Shown one piece after another: positions 15,461 to 27,821 of a stretch of DNA of 64,000 nt; the first letter of the stretch is position 1, and every line of letters begins with the position of its first letter. The stretch is from contig NC_135241.1 in assembly GCF_947623445.1 (NCBI RefSeq), forward strand, positions 8,310,501 through 8,374,500, given 5' to 3'. Source of the DNA: Clavelina lepadiformis. Lineage: Eukaryota > Chordata > Ascidiacea > Aplousobranchia > Clavelinidae. A model generated the notes under the pieces. That model was not told the DNA's origin, did not search any database, and worked only from the letters and a program-made list of their open reading frames with translations. Position numbers and translations under genes: made by a program.

Positions 15461-18400
15461 TACTTTATCCATGTAAGGAGCGAAACCGTGAAAACTTCCT
15501 TTGAAAGGAAGATCGTTTCAGGTTATTCTAAAATTAAACGTTTTAAGCCGATTGGATAAAATAGGGTTGTGTATGTTTGCCCATAGGTTGAGTTGCGACT
15601 TTGGCCTATAAATGTGGGGATTCATTTCTGTTATTATGCGTTGATAAATCGCTCTAATTTTTCTTATTGTTATTTCTTTTAGAGTAACTTCATAGTTGGT
15701 GATTATACTCAGCACATGTTGGTAAAAAATGGATGGGATGGCAACGTGCATTACCTGATTGTTAATAACAAGTTTAAAAAGGTTGGACAGTTGATGCCCT
15801 ATTTGGGATTCAATAATGTGGTTCTGCAATCCTATGATTTGCTCGTTAGTTTTGTCTCTACAATATTTCACTAATACTTTTAAGTACGAAAGGTCAGCAT
15901 ATATTGCGATGTTTAATATTTTGTATCCGCCTTTTTCCATGGGCTTTTGGAGAGTTTCCATATTTGCAAAACTGTTAGGATTACTCAGGAATAAGTTTTC
16001 ATTGGATTTGCTAATTTCTCGACTGTCTGGCGGAGTTATTGAATGGGTATGCGCAGTATAAGTTATCATTGGCAGTAATTTTGAGTTAACCAGAACGCTT
16101 TTTGCTTCCAAGCTAGAAGGGATCGTTTTCAGCCGCTTTACTTAGACCTTCATTTGCGCAAGAGGCAAATCCCATGCTGTGTTTTTGTTGTTAGAGTCGC
16201 CAATTAGAGTACCTAAAATTTTTAAGTGAACTGAGGTCCATTGAATGAGCGGCAAGTGAGATCTTTCGATATCTTTATCTTGGGGTGCCAACGCGTGGTT
16301 TCTTTAAGATTAATTTACAAGCCTGATGCTTGAGTGAAAACCTCGAGTAATCTAAAGACATGTTTAGCGGAGTCTATGTCACGCTATGTAAAAGCAGTAT
16401 AATCGGCGTACGTTACACAATTTGTAGTTTGTTTGTGCGACGTTCCGAGATCATTGATAAGTGGTGATTTGTTAATTGCTGCAATCAAAGGTCCCGTTGT
16501 TAGTACAAACAAGTACAAGATTAAGGGTCGCCTTGTTTCACGCCTCTACCTAATGTAAAGGTTTTTGTGATAAAACCGTTAATCAGTATTTTAGATTCCG
16601 ATTCACTGTACAGATCTTTAATTGCATTTATGAAATTATACGGGAAGAGCATTCTTTTCAGAACTTTAAAAAACCATTTATGATCCACCGAATCGAAAGC
16701 TTTGTAAAAATCTATTGAGATAAAGACCTGTTTACCACCGCGTAATTGTGCGTATTCATAAAAATCCCTTAATAAAATAGTCGCTTGATGGATTGACTTT
16801 CCAGGCTAAGCGTATTGGTGTTGGTGAGTAATTTCCTCAAGCACCTTTTTTAATCTATTCGCCAGGACTTTGGTTAATGTCGCAATTCAAAAGCGAAATG
16901 GGTCTATAATTTTTCAAAACGTTTTCTGTTTCCCTTTTATGGGTCAAGGTAATTAGTCCTTCTTTGTTAATTTTAGCCGTATGCGCGTTTGAAAACCACG
17001 TTTTAACGACTTCTAAAAATCGAAAAAAAAAAGATTGTCGTCCAACATTCGTGGTACAATTTTGCGTTTAGGCGGTCGGGTCCCGACGTTTTTCCTTTGG
17101 ATATACCTTTAATGGCGCTGTATATATCATCGTCTCTTACATCAGCTTCGATGGACTTTTTGTCATCATCTGATAGTGGGGCAGTTATGAAACACACAAA
17201 ATTTTGTTGGACGCTATCAGGTATGTGTTGTTGCGTATATAAATCTTGGAAGAGCTCTTGAGTGACTTTTAAGAGTTCTGGAATAGTATCGTGTAGATTA
17301 CCGTTTTTGTCAATAAGTTGGTATGTTAATTTCGGTGTGTTTGCGATCGTTCATGAAACGATCGAAAAATTCCTATGTTTGTATAGAATGGTGGCTTTTC
17401 TCTAATTTCTTATGCCATTTTTGCTTGACTTTTTTCTTTGGAATTCGCTCAAAGCTTTTTTGGCTTCGAGATAATTTTCGAAGGCATCCTCTGATTTTGA
17501 CAGTCGGATCGAGATTGCATGGAGATTGCTCTCCAATTCTGATTCTTTTCCGCGTAATTTCTGTGCCACCATTTTAGAATGTGTTATGGCGAGTAGTTTT
17601 ATTTCGTTTTTAATTTCGTTTCACCATTCTCTTATATCAGGAAATAACTCGGGGTACAATGTGCACCACATGGGCCATTTTTGATCAAGTTTTTGTAAAA
17701 AGTTTTCCTTTACATATATATTAACTTTGTTTTTCCACACTCCGTTACCTCTTTTGTTTACAAAGATTCTTTCGGTGCGCATAATTACAATGCTGTGGTC
17801 AGACAGTGGATTAATGTCACCGCAAACTGCTGCAGGTTTGATACTTCCAGAGACGTGAAAACGATCTAATCTAGACTGAATGGAATCGTTTCACCAGGTG
17901 AAGTTATGAACATCTTTGTTACAAAGTAGGTCAGCGTCTTTTAAATTAAAGGTTTCCGTTAATTGCATTAATTTTGTTTTTCGGGCGCGGGGTTTCTAGT
18001 GGAGGTTAGCGGTCGCGAGAAAAATCATCTAGAATGTTAAAATCACCATCTAATATTATGGGTAAGTTTGGATTCACATACAGGAATAGATTTTTAAAAA
18101 CCCTATTATTTTCTTTGATACTTTCAGCGGACGTTATGGGGGCGTAGATATTGATGATTTGGAACACCTGGTTGGCAAAAATAATTTCGGCTGCAAGTAT
18201 CCTTCCGTAGTTGTCGCGACGGTTGGTTTTAAAAACAACTGCCGGGTGGTTAGTTAGCAACGCTGTGCCGCCGCTTGCATGTTCTCGTTTAGGCTTGGAA
18301 TTAAAAATTGCTTTTCCACTTCGCCATTCTTGCGGATTGTACGTTGGGGAGCGATGTGTTTCTTGCAGGAGAATCACATGCGCATTCTTATTTTTTAAGC

Positions 18401-18470
18401 GCCAAACAGAGTTTCTCGTTTTGTCTTATCGTGCAAACCACCACAATTAACAGCGGCAATCGTGAAAAAG

Positions 18471-19398
18471 GCGGCCAAGAAAGAATAAAAAGTAGAAGAT
18501 AAGCAAATAGTACAAAAGGTAACTTACAGAATAACACAAAATAACTTTTTTACATGAAAGTATAGTTAAGTCTACTGGGTTAGTTTGGTTAATAGTTTGG
18601 ATGCTTTATCTGCGCAAAGGTTTAAGAAAATCAGATAAAGCTATGTGTTAATTACTTTCTTCTCCAGTCAAAGTGGGCGTTTGTTGCCGCTAAAAGTTTT
18701 ACTATACTTGTCTGCTAACCAGCTCTGTATACAACACCTCCTAGAAGCTAAGTCCTTAATCACATCATTAAAAGGGTTCTTGTCTCAAGCTGTTGCAATC
18801 GTTATACCTACGTAAAATATGCTTGTATTTGGGCAATGCCTGGGAAGATTTTTATTCAAACTACATACTTTGTTGACGATATACTGCGACAATGAATTTT
18901 GTACATGCAATGCCATGATGTTATATAAGGAATTTTACGAAAGAAACGGACTATACAATCGATCAACTATACAACGTTTTTTTTTAAATACTGAAACCTT
19001 TCTTGCAAGTGAAGTGCATATAAGCTATATACAGTATTAAGCTTTATGTTGCTCCCACGGACCAAGATGTGTTTGCATAAAGGATCAACTGAAAAGTTTG
19101 CTTGGAAATATTTGCTTTGTCATGCACACTGACCTTTCGCTAACTGACAGATTGCAGTTTTTAACAGTCTGCAGAACAGGAGAACGGTAGCAAGCTTGAG
19201 CCACTTTATAAAATATTAAGCAATTCTAATTACCAAGAAAAAACTGATAAGTACATATACTGTTAAGGCTTGATATATGTTGTATATATATTAATTATTA
19301 TCAATATATACATCCTATACAATGATTAGTTAGTAAACCAACAAGACCCAAGCAAAAGTCTGCCATGGTGCTGAGTCATTTCAGTGGTTAACAAATAT
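18471..19398. other. Spacer between LINE and esterase 2
   Basis: AT-rich with no gene seen. It may hold the LINE 5' UTR and the 3' UTR of esterase 2, but no minus-strand AATAAA could be tied to the esterase. Confidence 0.4.
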
Positions 19399-22300
19399 CT
19401 AAACATGACGCCACATCTGTTTAAATTTTTTTCTCCAATAACGTTGAAGTTGAGCTGTCATGTAGTGATCTGCATAAGCGTCTACATTATCCCAAAAGTC
19501 ACAAATATCTTTATATGGCTGTCGCATTTCAAAGTCTCCATTTGCTTGTAGTTGTAGGGCTTTGTAGTCATTTTCCGGTGTGCCATATTCACCAAACGTC
19601 GACCATGCTTTAGCTCCAACTTGCCCACCGTCTTCAATTACAGATGTCTTGACAATATCCTATTTGTAAGGGAAATAAATCGCATTTTAGTTCTCCACAC
19701 CAATAAACGTCAAAATAGAAATTTCATGTATACCTACTTTTGCCCTAATAGTAGCAGGAGGCCCATTTGGGTTGCCATACTTGGCAAAATTAGTCCAGTA
19801 CCAGATCAACCGTTTTGAAAACACCCTTTCTTCTTCGGTAAAGGTAAACGTTGTCATTTGTTCCACGTTAAACAAGTAAGCAAGTTCTGCCGCGTGACAT
19901 ACACGGTCAAAGCAAAGCGGTTCTTCCCATACTTCCTGTAATTTCAAGTAAATTTGTTTGAACTGCAGGAGATTCATTCTTCCACTGTAGCTTATACCGT
20001 GGAACTGTGCAAAATTAAAATCAAAAAAGAAACCATAGCTCCATTGCAAGTAAAACGATGCAAGAAAGTGTCTGCCAAGTTAATGTTTAACTTCTTTGTC
20101 GGTAGGCTGCAGTTATAGCAAAATTTAGGGAGGCAAATCGCTCTAAGTTTAAAAATGAAAACTTTTTAGAAAACCTTTCATTATTTTTGAGTTGTATATC
20201 ACGAACAAAAAGCAAAACAATTGGGCCTTGAGCACCTCGAAGTGCTACAGAGTTAACTGTAATTGTAGTCGTAGGATTATATACTGCACAAGTCATTGAC
20301 TCATTATACTCACTTCAAATGACCACGTCTGGTTGAATATATACCACCAATGCTGGATATTGCGGGTGGAATTTTGTGCTTTTCGTTGAGGGCACGAGAA
20401 CAAATACTCCGTTGCTAATTTGTTTACCATTTCCCGACAATCACCGTAACACTAAATTAGGTAAAGCTGGTTTAAAGTAGTGGCGAAATAATCGGTGTAA
20501 GCTATACTGGTGGCATCACAAGAAAGCGTTAGAAGTTTGAAAATGATTAATAAATTTTAGTGGCTCAAAGTAAAGCATATAAAGTGGAAACGCATTATTG
20601 ATCGAAGCTAAAGGAATTTCTAAAATTACTTTCATTGATCCGTAAGTGATGTAAGGCCTATAATAATTTATACTGGTATATATTGATATTTTACCAGGAC
20701 AAATTACCCTATGAGTAACCAAGGTTATCCAAAATGTTGATATAAGCGAAGCTGACGAGTTTTCATTGTAGTAATGAGTAGAATCATTTGCAATTTCAAT
20801 AATGATTACGTAGCCCTTGACCTTGATATACCTCGTCAGGATATGTTGAATAGACTGGAGAATAATCTTCTTTGAACACAATTCGGAGCAAAGCTTTGTA
20901 GAACATGTTCGTCATTGGGTTTGGAAATGCCTCAGCCACGAATATCATACCTTCATCCACGGTTGCACCGTTAATCATGGGTTTATTGTGTACGTTACCC
21001 TGTTGATATATGAAATATTGTTGATTTTTTACTTTTTCAATTTTTTTTTGAATTTTCCCATAAAACGCGGTTATATCATCAAAGAAAAAACTTTGATTTA
21101 CAACGTATAGACCTTAAGGTTATATAAAATTACTTATAAGTTATAACTCATGATTTTCTGCGACAGAAAATTTTGTTTACTTTAATGAAAGCATCAACAG
21201 GTTGTTCTCGCAAAACGTCTCCATCAATAACTGGACTCCAAGGTTGAAAAATTAATGTTATGCGGCTGGGATCTGTTACCTCCAGTGATGTGTCATTAAA
21301 AGCCTTTTCCAGTTCTTTAACTGACCTAGAAGAATACTTTAGCTAGACAACAGTACAATTGACTACAAATGTAGACTATCGTAATATTTTTCTAACGGAT
21401 TTTTACGACAGATATTTTGGTACCACAAATGCTGTAGCCTAATTGCAACGATAGAACATTTCAATAATATCTTACACCAAATATCTTAAAAGTAATTTTA
21501 TTGAGTGAAACTGTTTTATAACCAAACGAGCAATTTTGAGCCCGAAACTATATAGCCAACTTTGCTCGCAAACACGTCATGTCATCTCTTTGGCATCCAG
21601 CCGCTTCAGCAAATCGTCCGCCGAATTCCTTGGCGTCAGTCCAGTTTCTCAAAGGCAAACCGAACGGATTGCTTTGCATGATACCTTGCCGGAAGAGATC
21701 TTTACTCACTTCTGATGTAAAATGAATGCCAACAGACTCGGCACCGGCACTTTGGCCAAATATTGTTACCTGTTGAGAGAAAATATTGTACAGCTCGACT
21801 TCACAGTTTAGGATTACATGATAAAGAATGCTTACATGAATTTATTGTAAGCATACCTTATTAGGATCTCCTCCAAAATTTTGTATATTTTGCTTTACCC
21901 ATTCCAGTGTTTTTATTTGATCCCAAAATCCAAAATTTCCTTTTGCTTCCTCGCTTCCTTTTTCTCCTTGGACCAAAAATCCAAGATGTGCAACTCTGCA
22001 AAGTGTTTATTTATTGTTGTAATGTAGACCAGGTGTGTACAAACTACGGTCCAGCACCTGTTTATTATTGGTCTGCGGCCTTCATCGAGCTCACACGTAA
22101 CTTTGTATCAAAGATAAAGAAATACGAAACAAACGCTGAAAGTTTAAGTCTAAGAAACTTTATTTCAATGTGGTTTACATAAAACTATTTAACTTCGCAC
22201 TATTCAGGTGCAAATTCATTTTCAAGCATTTAGTGGTAATTATTATCTTTCATTCGTTAATTGTAAGGTGACCTAAGTTACAGTACATTATTGAGCAGAT

Positions 22301-23996
22301 ATTGCGTAGAAATTTAAAAATTTCATATCACAAGAACTTTACAATACCGTATTGTAATTTCTTATGGTCCCATCTGTAACGAGACCCTGTAGTGCCGGTA
22401 CACTGCAATTAACTGTTAAATGATCTTATGTGTTACACCAAATATGGCAGAACCAAAGGAACTTTTCGAATGCACGTACATAAAGCAAAAATCTTCATTG
22501 TTATATAATTCTTAATCAAAATATTCTGAATAATATCAAAATAATATTCAAAACAATTTCATTGCTCCCACGAAGAACGTTGAAATATTCCCATCTTTAT
22601 CCGCCCATTTTGCAATGAAATCATTAAACTGATTCTTCTATGGCTTTTTATTTTATATAGCGCTGGTCGGCGTAAACTTTGTGTTTGTGGTACCTGTTAG
22701 AGTTCTAGGGCAAGCGAGTCGCTGCAGTTGTATGACTTTTTATTGCTTTGGGACTTGGGTGATATTTCTTTCTATTTAACATTTTGAGTTAGAAAATGAA
22801 TTTTGCCGCCCATGCCTTTGTTCATGGTCTTTACGATATTTAGTGTGTTGTAGGCAAGCAGCAATCTTCACACATAGTGAGTGGCCCGAACACTGGTTAA
22901 CTTTTCAGCACATGGCCCTCAGTGAAAAAAATTTGGACAACCCTGCTGTAGATAACGCTAGCGAAAGTCTATTTATAAAAATACTGAAACCATCAAATCT
23001 ACCTATAATTTGTGGTCACAACGATAACATCTCCCATGTTTGCCATGTTGCGACCGTCGTATAGAACACACGAACCAGCACCGTTCAGAAAGTTTCCTCC
23101 GTAAAACCAAACCATCACTGCTAGAGGAGCACTTTGACCTCCTGGTAAGTAATCGTTTTGTAAAGCATAGTGTTCAGATGTGACTATATCATCGGATTTG
23201 GCATTCGTGAGCAAACGCCTCGGCACCCAAACATTTAGATAAAGGCAGTCTTCACTTATCTGCAAATATTACTGAAAAATTAAAACAAAAAATTAAAATG
23301 GTTTTTTGAATTAGAATGTGAGCTAAATTCTATTTGTTTTTTTACTTCATGTGGACAGGAGTACTCCGAAGCGGGCTGGTCACATATCTGCTGGCACCCA
23401 GGTCTTTTGTACGTTGCATCCCAGTATCTCGATTCATATTTTAAAGGATCGCGCGGTCTGCGCCATCTAAACTCTCTAATTGGTGGTTGACTGAAAGGAA
23501 TCCCGAAAAATATTCCCGCTTCTGGTGTTACTTGTCCCACGATATTTCCTTCATTTACTGAGAATGGAAACAAGTTTACCATATTTACACCGTCAAATGC
23601 AAAGGAAAAATACATGCTTTGTAACAATATCCACAAATTTCAATTATTATGAACTTAAAGATTTTTCCTAAAGTACTTTCAAAGTTTATACTTGCTTAGT
23701 TTACCCAAAGAATAAAATATAATAGCTATAGTTTACCAAATTAAAGTACTCCTATATTTATATGATTATAATTTATAAACTTGCGTAAGTATTTGTGTTA
23801 AAATATATTGAAAAAATCAAATAGATTATTGTGATTTTACAACAAGAAACGAAAAAAATACGTTTTACTAGCTACCTGTTGCAGTGACGAGATCAAGCCT
23901 GTCAGGTTTAGGAAGAGTTATTACCAGCGGTATAGTTATGGCAGCGCATAAAATTACACCGATAACTGCTGCAATATATACTTTTTGGTGGCCCAT
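19399..23996 (-). CDS. Type-B carboxylesterase / cholinesterase-like protein 2 (frameshifted in exon 5)
   Basis: Paralogue of the esterase at 8.1-11.7 kb, with the same ten-exon plan and intron phases: 23996-23876, 23557-23346, 23259-23003, 21995-21857, 21770-21561, 21325-21181, 20999-20832, 20451-20314, 19935-19738, 19659-19399. The start ATG is preceded by an in-frame TGA. The N-terminus has a long hydrophobic run (VYIAAVIGVILCAAITIPLV), so it is either a signal peptide or a type II membrane anchor. Catalytic residues are all present: Ser in FGQSAGA, Glu in TVDEGMIF, His in VCHAAELA. One extra base in an A5 run (plus strand 21719-21723) breaks the frame after GIHF in exon 5. Without it the product would be 615 residues. 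This is either a recent inactivating change or a homopolymer sequencing error; everything downstream stays open. Intron 3 carries a 0.9-kb hAT-like insertion. Confidence 0.88.
22030..22945. mobile_element. hAT-like element in esterase 2 intron 3
   Basis: The left end CAGGTGTGTACAAACTACGG and the inverse of the right end CAGGGTTGTCCAAATTTTTT share hAT-type spacing. Flanks ATGTAGAC (22022-22029) and CTGTAGAT (22946-22953) match at 6 of 8 bases, so the insertion is old. No transposase was recognised. Confidence 0.6.
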
Positions 23997-24648
23997 GTCA
24001 AATTCTCACTACCTTTAAAAAAATATACTTTGCTTTATTTATTAACTGAATTTAAGACAAAGTACTTCCAAAGTTTAAATGGAATTGAAATAATCACAAC
24101 TTTAACATCACTTCCCCATAAACGACTAATGTCACAGGTGACTGCCATCGGCAAGTTAGAGGCATGAGGCAATATTTATAGCAATAATATTTTGATTTTA
24201 TGGCCTTGCATATATTTTTATCATCAATCGTGTTTGCAATTTTGTGGTTGGCAATCATTACTTTGTGTATATAAGAATGATTAAGTGTCCTTTTGTAGCT
24301 TGTTAATGATTACAGTGCAAGTTTTTACAAGGTAAATATTTAACGGAACATGTTGGTCGTTAATTTTGTTATGGTAAATTCTGGAACCTGAGCTTCCTGT
24401 GAATTGACGTTCGTTAACAAGAGCATACATAAAGGTTGGACCTTTATGCTTTGGTCATTGTAGGAGCAGTTTCAAACTATTAGCTAACGTTTCTTTGCTC
24501 TTTTGTTAATCAAAAATGCACAAGTGTTATTTTTTACAAATAACAAAAAAAAATCGTTCAAAAGAGTAGTTTCGAGTAACTCTTAGTATAGTTACTTATA
24601 GCCTAAGTTAGTAACTCTTTCAGAACAACTGAAACTGTTACTTTAAAG
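23997..24648. other. Upstream region of esterase 2; no gene seen
   Basis: AT-rich region upstream of the minus-strand esterase 2 start. Presumed promoter and 5' UTR by position only. Confidence 0.4.
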
Positions 24649-24970
24649 CAGTGGGTCTCAACCTTTCTTGGTTCGTGGTTCCCTTACAGTGACCCTCAAA
24701 ATTCGTGGCCATCTGCTTATCAACAAAAAAATGCAGATTATTGATTGCAAAACACTTTTTACTCCACCACTGCGTGTGCAGTAGCCTTCGTAGCCTTATT
24801 TTCGCACAGAAAGCACAAGCACAAAAACGCGAAAAAATTGTGTCCCGCTTTGTCTCGTCTTCCCCTATTACTACACTACAGCTCACTGGCGAGGAATCCG
24901 TTTGCGGCCACCGGAAAACGCCCCCCCTGGCCCTACAAAGCGGCCATTGGCCTCCAGTTGAGAAACCCTG
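24649..24970. mobile_element. hAT-type MITE (322 bp)
   Basis: The left end CAGTGGGTCTCAACC and the inverse of the right end CAGGGTTTCTCAACT are flanked by a perfect 8-bp target duplication CTTTAAAG (24641-24648 and 24971-24978). The interior is more GC-rich than its surroundings and gives long overlapping open frames on both strands (24638-25095). These are by-products of composition, not genes. Confidence 0.92.
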
Positions 24971-25199
24971 CTTTAAAGTCGTGGACTCAGTTAACTCGTT
25001 TAGTATACTTACTACCACCGCAACCACTTGAAATGTTTAGGTCATTCGTAAATCCAACCCTTATGTTGCTGAAGCATGAGCGAGTTTTTATTTAAACCCA
25101 ATACGCTTTGGGACACGGTTCTTAATTTTTTGAAAACTGATACCCACCGTGACTCTGAATGGGAATGCTATAACTCAATGACCCATGTTTATATACCCA

Positions 25200-26120
25200 T
25201 TAAAATTTAAATTTATACCGATTTAGCCGTACCCAGGCCATCCTGAGTAAGGAAAGTTCGGAGAGGTAGTAGTCGGCGTCGGATTATGAAGCTGCAAAGT
25301 CTGGCAGGGTTATACTGCCATACCCCATTCTCCACTTTGCATCCCAATTATGGCTTGCCCAACGAGCCCCACTGCTGATGCTTGAGTTTTCCGCTTGTTC
25401 AAACGGTTGCAATGCCGGTGGGACAAATGAATTTCTTGATTTTAGTCGTTGAACTAGTATAATTACTGATACAAAAACTTTCGGTGGAGCCGATGGAGTG
25501 GTTCTGTTATTCGACCAACAAGAAAAAAATAGCTATATTGCAGCGAATCCATGATATGCTATCAGAAGGCGCAGCTTGCTGGCAAGACGGCGGTGCCATA
25601 TATTGTGTAGTAGGCAACTGTAAGCTCTAAAAGTACAGCGCCGGCTTTTGCCGTTGTCTCGAAGTTGTTCTCGATGTCCTGAGTCGAAAGAGGGCTTTAT
25701 TTTACTCTCCGCGTCGGCACCCAGCCTAATCCCAGGGGAAGATGGGGAATAAGATGGTTTCAAGTTTCAACATAGGCGTACACGATCAGGCGTCTTGAAG
25801 GGGACACAAAAAAGAGATAACTCTTTGAGTCGCCTAGCGACTTCGGGATTGCAACTACAAGGGCTCTTTTCCAAATTTTTGTGCTGTCGCAAACAGGAAA
25901 ACGCAGCGAAGACTTCATTATGGGACCAGCATGATGTATGTGATCCGAGTAGATGTTGTCTGGGCCCGGAGCCTTACCTGGCTCTGTTTTTTGGAGGGTA
26001 ACGTCAAGCTTATTTTGGGAGAAATCGCCAGAGACGTTTTCGCTGTCAACTGTTTCAAGTCTAGAAAACAACTTGTGGTTTCTTTGCTCTTGTATCCCGT
26101 TTTTTTGCCAATTGAGTGGA
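25200..26120 (-). mobile_element. Non-LTR retrotransposon fragment (reverse transcriptase)
   Basis: On the minus strand the frames read TEPGKAPGPDNI, then KIWKRALVVAIPKSLGDSKS (reverse-transcriptase N-terminal motifs). After a gap with frame breaks comes TIWHRRLASKLRLL (the 'YDTVWH' region), and near 25230 AWVRLNR, typical of the C-terminal region of Jockey/CR1-like LINEs. The catalytic centre between these blocks is deleted. It is a different LINE type from the one at 14-18 kb. Confidence 0.78.
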
Positions 26121-27821
26121 GATGATGCTGGACGAAGGGGGCACGAGCTGTTCTGCCGTTACGGTTGTGTAAGATATGTCAACATGGCCAGATACAGGAG
26201 CAAAGATATGCCAGCTAAAGGAAAGGACCGGCGCTTCTTTCGAGCTACCGGCGGTTAACTAACGGAAATTGATTGTTACTCTTTTACTTAAGCTAAATTT
26301 ATCACATTGCGAAAAAGTAAATGATGTCATTTGCATGCAAGCATGTGTACATCATGTTTAAATCAACGATAGACTACACACTCATTTTAACTACTTTGCA
26401 TAATGTGACATACTTAACTAAACTATGGCTAAACAGGGTGATTTGTCATGTCAAGTCAATTCAGTCCACTCAACCCCAACGAGTTCACGGAATCCACAGG
26501 TAACATGGTTGTGACCCAATAAGATTGCTTCTATTATTCATTTTATGGGTCATGCTCCAAAGGCTAAAAATTACTGCTTTAGAACTAAAATAAAACATCA
26601 AATCAAAGTGAAATATACGCAAAGTGAAATCAGAAAACAATTTAAATTTATATCTATCCTTTTATCTTGAACGTTTTGTGATAAATATATCACTTAATAT
26701 AATATAAAATTGTGTACGACATAGAATTCTCGTCTATCGAATCAGTGAAGCATAACACTGCGTGACGTAATCGATTGTTGCCCTGTGCGTGCATTTTGAT
26801 TCATTCAGTCTCTTTTGGTTTCTACGTTCAACGCCGCAACATGTCTTTATGCAGTTGCTGTCACAATGTTCTATCTTGATGTATTCGTTCAAAGAAGCTT
26901 CAAATATAATCAGATTATACAGTAGTCATTCCTGTGTCATTATTGCTGAAGTCTATCAAGGTTCACTGTTAAGATATACACAAGGAAACAGACTTTGTAG
27001 TGTAAGTGGGTAAACCTTACAGGCTAAGGTAACATATACCACTTTTCATTACAGTTTATTAGTCTTTTTGAGAACTTAAATATTTGCTGAAAATTTTGTG
27101 GCGTTAGTGGGCGCTACACATCCACTTTTCACTCATAAATGTTAAAGATTAGTTAAAAATTTTTACAGCTCCATTACAGCTAAATAACAATTGATATAGA
27201 CTAAATGCTAAAAAATTGCAACAAAACAATATCGGAAATTTCACTAACTTATTATTATTATGCTTGAAGAATAACTGATAAATTTAACAAAGTTGAGTGT
27301 CATAAATTCCAGTGTAACCTAAAGACTCTTTCCAAAGAAAAACGCAATGCCATAAAGTATATAGTATAGGCTACACATTTTGATACAAAAGTAGAGTTAC
27401 AAAGAGATAACTTCCCAAAGTTTGAGAGGTCTCACCGACACATCTTTTAATGCATTTCATTGGCACTGGTTGACACGTGACATACATGTTTTGTGAAATC
27501 ACTGAATTTCGCACGACTCTTGAAGTGAAGTACTTCACCAATACATGTAAACTTATTGTATAGCCTACAATGTAAGCTATTATTTATCCACGGCTATAGG
27601 AAACTGGATCGCGCATTTTACCCGTACCTAAATCTCTGCCAGCAAATATTGAAGTGCATCCTTATCTGACGAACTATTATAATGGCATTTGGAAGTAAAA
27701 ACATCTCCACAGCAACGTAAGCTTATCTACGCGGTGAAATAATGACCGTCAATTGTTCAGCACCATCCATACAGGCTTACGTAAATAAATACAAAACCGG
27801 AAGCACATGCCCGAACCGCGA
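26121..27821. other. Intergenic, possible hAT end only
   Basis: No gene recognised. A stretch at about 26545-26575 inverts to CAGTAATTTTTAGCCTTTGG, resembling one end of a hAT element, but no partner end or target duplication was found. Confidence 0.4.

Larger units (their letters stand above)
14271..18470 (-). mobile_element. L1/Tx1-type LINE, inactive ORF2
   Basis: Read on the minus strand from 18470. An AP-endonuclease domain starts VNCGGLHDKTKRETLF and continues, after frame breaks, with ILLQETH, GRILAAEI, NIYAP and DGDFN (to about 18006). The reverse transcriptase follows: DDDIYSAIKGISKGKTSGPD (near 17140-17080), IDFYKAFDSVDHKWFF (about 16740-16680) and the active site at 16399-16410. 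There the family YADD reads YADY, and an in-frame stop lies four codons later. The post-RT region contains MEKGGYKILNIAIYADL and extends to 14271. Several frameshifts and stops are present, and a pogo/Tigger-like element interrupts the C-terminal part. No ORF1 was recognised. Clade assignment is from motif style only. Confidence 0.88.

Noticed and set aside
24638..25095. Overlapping long open frames on both strands
   Set aside because: They lie on and around a GC-rich hAT MITE with exact target duplications. Frames open on both strands reflect base composition.
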